Below, piece after piece: positions 5,994 through 9,801 of a stretch of DNA of 9,801 bases. Within the stretch, counting starts at the first letter, position 1. Every line of letters starts with the position of its first letter. A program made the position numbers and the translations under genes. The notes under the pieces are model-generated. The model was given only the letters and a program-made list of their open reading frames with translations. It was not told where the DNA came from and made no database searches. Source of the DNA: CAZRIE01 sp964600075 (GTDB lineage Bacteria > Bacteroidota > Bacteroidia > Flavobacteriales > Flavobacteriaceae); assembly GCA_964600075.1 (NCBI GenBank), contig CAZRIE010000142.1:1-9801 (forward strand), in the 5' to 3' direction.

Positions 5994-6308
5994 CTATATT
6001 ACTTCATTGGATTTCTTAGAAAACCGGACTTTATTTCCGTCTCTTACTTCATAACCTACTCTTGTCGCTTCACCAGATTTGGCATCGATTAGCGAAAGAT
6101 TTGATATATGGATAGCAGCTTCCTTTTTTACGATTCCGCCTTGAGGGTTCTGCGCACTTGGTTTCTCATGTTTTGAAACCATGTTCGCACCTTCTACGAT
6201 CGCCTTATTTTTTTCACGGTCAACGGTCATCACTTTGCCTTCTGTACCTTTATGGTCACCAGCTATGATTCGAACCGTATCTCCTGTCTTTATTTTCAAC
6301 TTTTTCAT
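5994..6308 (-). CDS. rplX: 50S ribosomal protein L24 (uL24)
   Basis: uL24 is one of the proteins that start large-subunit assembly, binding near the 5' end of 23S rRNA close to the exit tunnel. The 104-residue product carries a KOW domain at the N-terminus (TGDTVRIIAGDHKGTEGKVM, residues 8-27) and continues VDREKNKAIVEGANMVSKHE, then NPQGGIVKKEAAIHISNLSL, ending with a short basic/acidic tail. It starts 12 bases after rplN and stops with TAG, whereas most genes here use TAA. The region before the ATG is GTTAGCGC, with no Shine-Dalgarno match. Confidence 0.98.
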   Translation of the reverse strand: MKKLKIKTGDTVRIIAGDHKGTEGKVMTVDREKNKAIVEGANMVSKHEKPSAQNPQGGIVKKEAAIHISNLSLIDAKSGEATRVGYEVRDGNKVRFSKKSNEVI

Positions 6309-6320
6309 GCGCTAACTTTA

Positions 6321-6689
6321 TTAAAGTACCTCAGGGGCCAATGAAACGATTTTCATAAACTGCTTATCGCGAAGCTCACGAGCAACAGGACCGAAGACAC
6401 GTGTACCTCTCATCTCACCTGTCGGATTCAACAATACACACGCATTGTCATCAAAACGGATGTAAGAACCATCAGGTCTTCTTACTTCTTTTTTCGTTCT
6501 TACCACTACGGCCGTCGATACAGCTCCTTTCTTAATACCACCATTCGGTGTGGCTTCCTTAACGGTAACTACTATTTTGTCTCCTATAGAAGCATATCTT
6601 CGTTTCGTACCACCGAGTACTCGAATGGTCAAAACCTGTTTTGCCCCAGTATTGTCGGCTACCTTTAACCTTGATTCTTGCTGTAACAT
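6321..6689 (-). CDS. rplN: 50S ribosomal protein L14 (uL14)
   Basis: uL14 is a five-stranded beta-barrel protein on the subunit interface; it forms bridge B8 and is the docking site of the silencing factor RsfS. The 122-residue length is exactly typical. Visible landmarks are MLQQESRLKVADNTGAKQVL at the start, RRYASIGDKIVVTVKEATPN (30-49), GGIKKGAVSTAVVVRTKKEV (51-70), DDNACVLLNPTGEMRGTRVF, then GPVARELR and FMKIVSLAPEVL at the end. The gene follows rpsQ by two bases, which suggests coupled translation. Confidence 0.98.
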   Translation of the reverse strand: MLQQESRLKVADNTGAKQVLTIRVLGGTKRRYASIGDKIVVTVKEATPNGGIKKGAVSTAVVVRTKKEVRRPDGSYIRFDDNACVLLNPTGEMRGTRVFGPVARELRDKQFMKIVSLAPEVL

Positions 6690-6691
6690 AA

Positions 6692-6952
6692 TTATTTAGC
6701 TCTTTCTAAGATTTCTACCAGTCTCCAACATTTGGTCTTGCTCAAAGGACGGGTCTCCATGATTTTCACGGTATCACCTTCATTGCAGTCGTTCTTTTCA
6801 TCGTGTGCGACGTATTTCTTCGTCTTCAAAACGAACTTACCGTACATAGGGTGCTTCACTCGTTTTACCTCTGCTACAACAATGGATTTTTCCATTTTGT
6901 TACTGGTTACGACCCCTACTCTCTCTTTTCTTAAGTTTCTTTTTTCTTCCAT
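6692..6952 (-). CDS. rpsQ: 30S ribosomal protein S17 (uS17)
   Basis: uS17 is an OB-fold protein that binds the 5' domain of 16S rRNA early in assembly. The 86 residues read MEEKRNLRKERVGVVTSNKM at the start, VAEVKRVKHPMYGKFVLKTK (27-46), YVAHDEKNDCNEGDTVKI, and the family signature METRPLSKTKCWRL (65-78), followed by a short tail. It begins 13 bases after rpmC; the sequence before the ATG (GGTTCTGCTTT) is pyrimidine-rich and unlike a Shine-Dalgarno sequence, so initiation here may rely on coupling or on the mRNA being open. Confidence 0.98.
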   Translation of the reverse strand: MEEKRNLRKERVGVVTSNKMEKSIVVAEVKRVKHPMYGKFVLKTKKYVAHDEKNDCNEGDTVKIMETRPLSKTKCWRLVEILERAK

Positions 6953-6965
6953 AAAGCAGAACCAA

Positions 6966-7157
6966 TTATTGGTTTTCCCTATTAGTTATTTCTGTTGCCA
7001 ATCTAGCTACCGTTCTTCTTGCCTTTCTTATCTGAAGAGGATTCTCCAACGGCGTAACAAAATGTGCCATTTTAAGGTCTGCATGTTGTTTTTTATACTC
7101 AGCAAGCTTTTCTACAAGCTCTTCGACAGACAATTCTTTGATTTCTTTATTTTTCAT
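6966..7157 (-). CDS. rpmC: 50S ribosomal protein L29 (uL29)
   Basis: uL29 is a small two-helix protein beside uL23 at the tunnel exit, where trigger factor and SRP dock. The 63-residue product begins MKNKEIKELSVEELVEKLAE, continues with KKQHADLKMAHFVTPLENPL (22-41) and ends QIRKARRTVARLATEITNRE-NQ; the IRKARRTVAR stretch is the recognisable core of the second helix. It lies between rplP and rpsQ as in nearly all S10 clusters. AAGG at 7164-7167, six bases before the ATG and overlapping the rplP stop codon, is a partial Shine-Dalgarno match, one of only two reasonable ones in the window. Confidence 0.97.
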   Translation of the reverse strand: MKNKEIKELSVEELVEKLAEYKKQHADLKMAHFVTPLENPLQIRKARRTVARLATEITNRENQ

Positions 7158-7165
7158 GATACACC

Positions 7166-7594
7166 TTAAATTATCTCTTCAACATAGTCACGAGCAACGA
7201 TAAATTTTGTTCGTACCGGGAGTTTCTGTGCCGCAAGGCGTAAAGCCTCTTTCGCAACATTCATAGGCACACCAGCTACTTCGAACATTATTCTACCCGG
7301 TGTTACAACAGCTACAAAATATTCGGGAGCACCCTTACCTTTACCCATACGTACCTCAAGAGGCTTTTTGGTGATAGGTTTGTCCGGAAAAATTTTGATC
7401 CAGAGCTGCCCCTGTCTTTTCATGTAACGCGTAGCTGCGATACGTGCTGCTTCAATTTGACGTGATGTTATAAATTTAGAATCCAAAGTCTTGATACCGA
7501 ACATTCCGTTCGACAATTGAAAACCTCTGCCCGCAATACCTTTCATGCGGCCTTTCTGCATCTTTCGAAACTTGGTTCTTTTTGGCTGTAACAT
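7166..7594 (-). CDS. rplP: 50S ribosomal protein L16 (uL16)
   Basis: uL16 joins late in large-subunit assembly and helps position tRNA in the A and P sites near the peptidyl transferase centre. The 142-residue product starts MLQPKRTKFRKMQKGRMKG, the rRNA-binding arm, and contains QIEAARIAATRYMKRQGQLW (47-66), IKIFPDKPITKKPLEVRMGK (67-86), GKGAPEYFVAVVTPGRIMFE and AKEALRLAAQKLPVRTKFIV. The arginine in LEVRMGKG lies where E. coli uL16 is hydroxylated at R81; whether that happens here is unknown. The start lies 19 bases after rpsC, and the gap contains AAAGAAGTAAGC ending one base before the ATG, the same 12 bases as before rplV. Confidence 0.98.
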   Translation of the reverse strand: MLQPKRTKFRKMQKGRMKGIAGRGFQLSNGMFGIKTLDSKFITSRQIEAARIAATRYMKRQGQLWIKIFPDKPITKKPLEVRMGKGKGAPEYFVAVVTPGRIMFEVAGVPMNVAKEALRLAAQKLPVRTKFIVARDYVEEII

Positions 7595-7595
7595 T

Positions 7596-7607
7596 GCTTA
7601 CTTCTTT
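7596..7607 (-). promoter_or_regulatory. Start-region element of rplP, identical to that of rplV
   Basis: The coding strand reads AAAGAAGTAAGC, then one base (A), then the rplP ATG. The same 12 bases, also followed by a single base and ATG, precede rplV at 8747-8758. The element lies in untranslated sequence here, so protein coding does not explain it. It is purine-rich but contains no GGAG. Confidence 0.45.
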
Positions 7608-7613
7608 AAAAAA

Positions 7614-8336
7614 TTACTTTCTACGACGTGGCTTTCGCGCACCATCTCGTTTATCTCCACCTTTACCGCCCTGACCTTTGGTCATACCCACCAATGGCGA
7701 CAAATCTCTTTTACCATACACTTCACCCTTCATAATCCACACCTTGATACCCAATTTCCCATAGGTAGTCTGCGCTTCATGCAGAGCATAATCTATATCT
7801 GCCCTGAAAGTTGACAATGGGATACGACCGTCTTTATAGGACTCGGAACGCGCCATTTCAGCTCCGTTCAATCGACCGGAAATCTTCACTTTTATTCCCT
7901 CGGCATTCATTCGCATTGCTGCAGCGATTGCCATTTTTATCGCCCTTCGAAAAGAGATTCTACTTTCGATTTGACGTGCGATACTTGCGGCCACCAAATT
8001 GGCATCAACCTCTGGGCGCTTGATTTCATAAATATTGATCTGCACCTCTTTGTTGGTGATTTTCTTAAGCTCTTCCTTAAGTTTATCGACTTCTTGACCG
8101 CCCTTACCGATAATAATACCCGGTCTGGCCGTAGTCACTGTAATCGTAATCAACTTTAAGGTACGCTCAATAATCACACGTGATACACTGGCTTTTGCCA
8201 AACGCGCATGAATATATTTACGTATCTTACTATCTTCAGCTAGTTTGTCACCGTAATCTTTACCACCATACCAGTTGGACTCCCATCCTCTGATAATTCC
8301 TAGACGATTTCCTATCGGATTTGTTTTCTGTCCCAT
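7614..8336 (-). CDS. rpsC: 30S ribosomal protein S3 (uS3)
   Basis: uS3 lies at the mRNA entry pore of the 30S subunit and, with uS4 and uS5, helps unwind incoming mRNA. The 240-residue product has MGQKTNPIGNRLGIIRGWES at the start, a type II KH domain (about 38-107) with its GxxG loop as GKGG at 77-80, and the C-terminal domain with GIKVKISGRLNGAEMARSES (about 149-168), GRIPLSTFRADIDYALHEAQ and YGKLGIKVWIMKGEV. A basic tail ends GARKPRRRK. It starts a single base after the rplV stop codon... in this order rplV precedes rpsC, so the two are probably translated in a coupled way. Confidence 0.98.
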   Translation of the reverse strand: MGQKTNPIGNRLGIIRGWESNWYGGKDYGDKLAEDSKIRKYIHARLAKASVSRVIIERTLKLITITVTTARPGIIIGKGGQEVDKLKEELKKITNKEVQINIYEIKRPEVDANLVAASIARQIESRISFRRAIKMAIAAAMRMNAEGIKVKISGRLNGAEMARSESYKDGRIPLSTFRADIDYALHEAQTTYGKLGIKVWIMKGEVYGKRDLSPLVGMTKGQGGKGGDKRDGARKPRRRK

Positions 8337-8337
8337 T

Positions 8338-8745
8338 CTAGCTTTCTGTATTATTCTTAGACCCCAAAACCATTGTTACATGGTTGGAACGTTTTCTGAT
8401 TCTATGTGCCCTACCTTGTGGGGCCGGACGCAATCTCTTTAACATAGTTCCGCTATCAACACGAATTTCTTGCACAAAAAGATCGGCCTCCTCAACATTT
8501 GCTTCTTCATTCTTAGATTGCCAATTAGCCAAAGCGGAAAGTAATAGTTTTTCCAATTTACGAGATGACTCCTTTGGATTGAACCTAAGAATTGCCAAAG
8601 CATTTTCCACTTTTACGCCCCTGATCAAATCGGCAACCAGACGCATTTTTCTAGGTGATGTCGGACAGTTGTTCAACTTAGCGAACGCCAACTGCTTTTT
8701 CTCGGCCTTTATTCTTTCGGCCATCTGTTTTTTTCGAACTCCCAT
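8338..8745 (-). CDS. rplV: 50S ribosomal protein L22 (uL22)
   Basis: uL22 lines the nascent-peptide exit tunnel; its long beta-hairpin narrows the tunnel, and changes there cause macrolide resistance in other species. The 135-residue protein begins with the flavobacterial-style extension MGVRKKQMAERIKAEKKQ, then AFAKLNNCPTSPRKMRLVAD (20-39), a helical core with ENALAILRF and SSRKLEKLLLSALANWQSKN, and the hairpin region MLKRLRPAPQGRAHRIRKRS near 99-118. The extension makes it longer than the roughly 110 residues of E. coli; the ATG was chosen because the homologous start MGVRK is usual in this family. The gene follows rpsS by three bases. Confidence 0.98.
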   Translation of the reverse strand: MGVRKKQMAERIKAEKKQLAFAKLNNCPTSPRKMRLVADLIRGVKVENALAILRFNPKESSRKLEKLLLSALANWQSKNEEANVEEADLFVQEIRVDSGTMLKRLRPAPQGRAHRIRKRSNHVTMVLGSKNNTES

Positions 8746-8746
8746 A

Positions 8747-8758
8747 GCTTACTTCTTT
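8747..8758 (-). promoter_or_regulatory. Start-region element of rplV, identical to that of rplP
   Basis: AAAGAAGTAAGC on the coding strand ends one base before the rplV ATG. It spans the final lysine codons and TAA stop of rpsS, so the 5' part also encodes protein here. The match with the rplP start region is exact over 12 bases with identical one-base spacing. Confidence 0.4.
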
Positions 8759-9027
8759 CCTTTGTTCTTAGCTCCCGCATGACCTCTAAAAGATCTCGTT
8801 GGAGAAAATTCGCCTAGTTTATGGCCAACCATGTTTTCCGTAATAAAAACAGGAACAAATTGCCTCCCGTTATGTACAGCGATGGTTAGACCCACAAAAT
8901 CAGGTGTAATCATCGATGCCCGTGACCAAGTCTTTATCACACTCTTCTTTCCGGAAGAGGCATTTTGCTGAATTTTTTTCTCCAGGCTATAGTGAACGTA
9001 AGGTCCTTTTTTTAATGAACGTGCCAT
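8749..9027 (-). CDS. rpsS: 30S ribosomal protein S19 (uS19)
   Basis: uS19 is a head protein that pairs with uS13 and takes part in the bridge to the large subunit near the A-site finger. The 92 residues match the family length: MARSLKKGPYVHYSLEKKIQ at the start, SVIKTWSRASMITPDFVGLT (29-48), IAVHNGRQFVPVFI, and the signature ITENMVGHKLGEFSPTRSFR (62-81), closing with a lysine-rich tail. It begins 13 bases after rplB; the preceding AAGTAGAAAGAA is purine-rich without a GGAG. Confidence 0.98.
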   Translation of the reverse strand: MARSLKKGPYVHYSLEKKIQQNASSGKKSVIKTWSRASMITPDFVGLTIAVHNGRQFVPVFITENMVGHKLGEFSPTRSFRGHAGAKNKGKK

Positions 9028-9040
9028 TTCTTTCTACTTT

Positions 9041-9801
9041 TTATTTCTTTCTACGTTCTAAAATATATCTGTTTGTCTTTTTGGTCTTGATACGGGTTCT
9101 GTATCCTTTTGCTGGAATACCGTTTCTCGACCTTGGGTGACCACCTGAAGCCCTACCTTCACCACCACCCATTGGGTGATCGACCGGGTTCATTGCAACG
9201 GGTCTTGTTCTTGGCCTTCTGCCCAACCATCTGCTTCTACCGGCCTTACCGGACACCAACAATTGATGATCGGAATTTGATATTGCACCAATAGTTGCCA
9301 TACAACCTGACAATATTAAGCGTGTTTCGCCCGAGGGCATCTTTACTGTAACAAATTTACCGTCTTTCGCCATTAATTGAGCAAAAGTACCGGCACTCCT
9401 TGCCATTACCGCACCTTGTCCAGGTCGTAATTCAATACAAGAAATAATGGTTCCCAACGGAATCTCATTTAATGGAAGTGCGTTTCCAATTTCAGGCGCA
9501 GCTGTTGCTCCTGACGAAACCCCTTGACCAACTTGCAATCCGTTTTGGGCAATAATATATCTTTTCTCGCCATCGGCATATTTCACCAAAGCGATAAAGG
9601 CCGTTCTGTTTGGATCGTACTGAATCGATTCTACGGTGCCAGCGACATCTTGCTTGTCCCTTTTAAAATCAATAACTCGATACCTTCTTTTGTGCCCACC
9701 GCCTCTATGGCGCATGGTCATTTTACCCTGACTGTTTCTACCTCCCGACTTTTTTAACGGAGCGAGCAAGCTCTTCTCCGGCTTATCAGTCGTAATGGCG
9801 T
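9041..9801 (-). CDS. rplB: 50S ribosomal protein L2 (uL2), 5' end cut by the window
   Basis: uL2 is needed to join the subunits (bridge B7b), binds near the peptidyl transferase centre and is among the most conserved ribosomal proteins. Residues AITTDKPEKS are readable in frame at 9770-9799, before the TTG at 9767-9769 that could be mistaken for a start, so the true start lies outside the window; by comparison with the family about 20 residues are missing. The visible 252 residues include KKSGGRNSQGKMTMRHRGGG, the RNA-binding OB and SH3-like domains, GQGAVMARSAGTFAQLMAKD, and NPVDHPMGGGEGRASGGHPR with the conserved histidine of the active-site-facing loop. The C-terminus ends RYILERRKK. rplW would be expected upstream. 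Confidence 0.98.
   Translation of the reverse strand, partial: AITTDKPEKSLLAPLKKSGGRNSQGKMTMRHRGGGHKRRYRVIDFKRDKQDVAGTVESIQYDPNRTAFIALVKYADGEKRYIIAQNGLQVGQGVSSGATAAPEIGNALPLNEIPLGTIISCIELRPGQGAVMARSAGTFAQLMAKDGKFVTVKMPSGETRLILSGCMATIGAISNSDHQLLVSGKAGRSRWLGRRPRTRPVAMNPVDHPMGGGEGRASGGHPRSRNGIPAKGYRTRIKTKKTNRYILERRKK

Noticed and set aside
6732..7169. 145-codon plus-strand open frame opposite rpsQ and rpmC
   Set aside because: Antisense to two certain genes; the phenylalanine- and serine-rich translation is what lysine- and glutamate-rich codons give on the opposite strand.
8384..8782. 132-codon plus-strand open frame opposite rplV
   Set aside because: A mirror of the rplV frame with no recognisable domain or separate start signals.
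9767..9769. TTG as the start of rplB
   Set aside because: Upstream in-frame codons to the window edge encode AITTDKPEKS, which matches the normal uL2 N-terminal region, so the gene is simply cut by the window.
1..9801. A previously undescribed gene system
   Set aside because: All but about 360 bases of the window code for 22 standard genes in standard order, with no inserted, fused or unknown reading frame.

Overview
The window is one continuous stretch of a bacterial ribosomal-protein supercluster, read entirely from the minus strand. It starts inside rplB (L2) at the right edge and runs leftward to the end of rpsK (S11). There are 22 genes: rplB (5'-truncated), rpsS, rplV, rpsC, rplP, rpmC, rpsQ, rplN, rplX, rplE, rpsN, rpsH, rplF, rplR, rpsE, rpmD, rplO, secY, infA, rpmJ, rpsM and rpsK. 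This is the classical S10 - spc - alpha order. rpsD, rpoA and rplQ are the expected genes beyond base 1, and rplW, rplD, rplC and rpsJ beyond base 9801.

The organism is most likely a Bacteroidota member of the family Flavobacteriaceae. The reasons are the character of the proteins (IF1 ending in TYRY, uL22 beginning MGVRK, a zinc-free bL36 with RSADC, long zinc-free uS14), moderate-to-low GC, secY followed directly by infA, and start codons that mostly lack a Shine-Dalgarno sequence. The genus cannot be fixed from this window.

Right part (about 5169-9801): L2, S19, L22, S3, L16, L29, S17, L14, L24, L5 and S14, with gaps of 1-19 bases. Middle part (about 1200-5101): S8, L6, L18, S5, L30, L15 and the translocon channel SecY. 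Left part (47-1197): IF1, L36, S13 and S11. The 67-base rpsN-rpsH gap is the longest complete gap and holds a perfect 8-bp inverted repeat. I see no internal promoter, rho-independent terminator, mobile element, CRISPR array, RNA gene or foreign insertion. All reading frames look intact.

Together the genes supply 20 ribosomal proteins, the initiation factor that occupies the A site, and the membrane channel that receives secreted nascent chains. No new gene system is present. The points worth a second look are small and lie in the untranslated gaps: the rpsN-rpsH hairpin, and a recurring AGC-containing element (TAGCATA, or AAAGAAGTAAGC) just before about half of the start codons.
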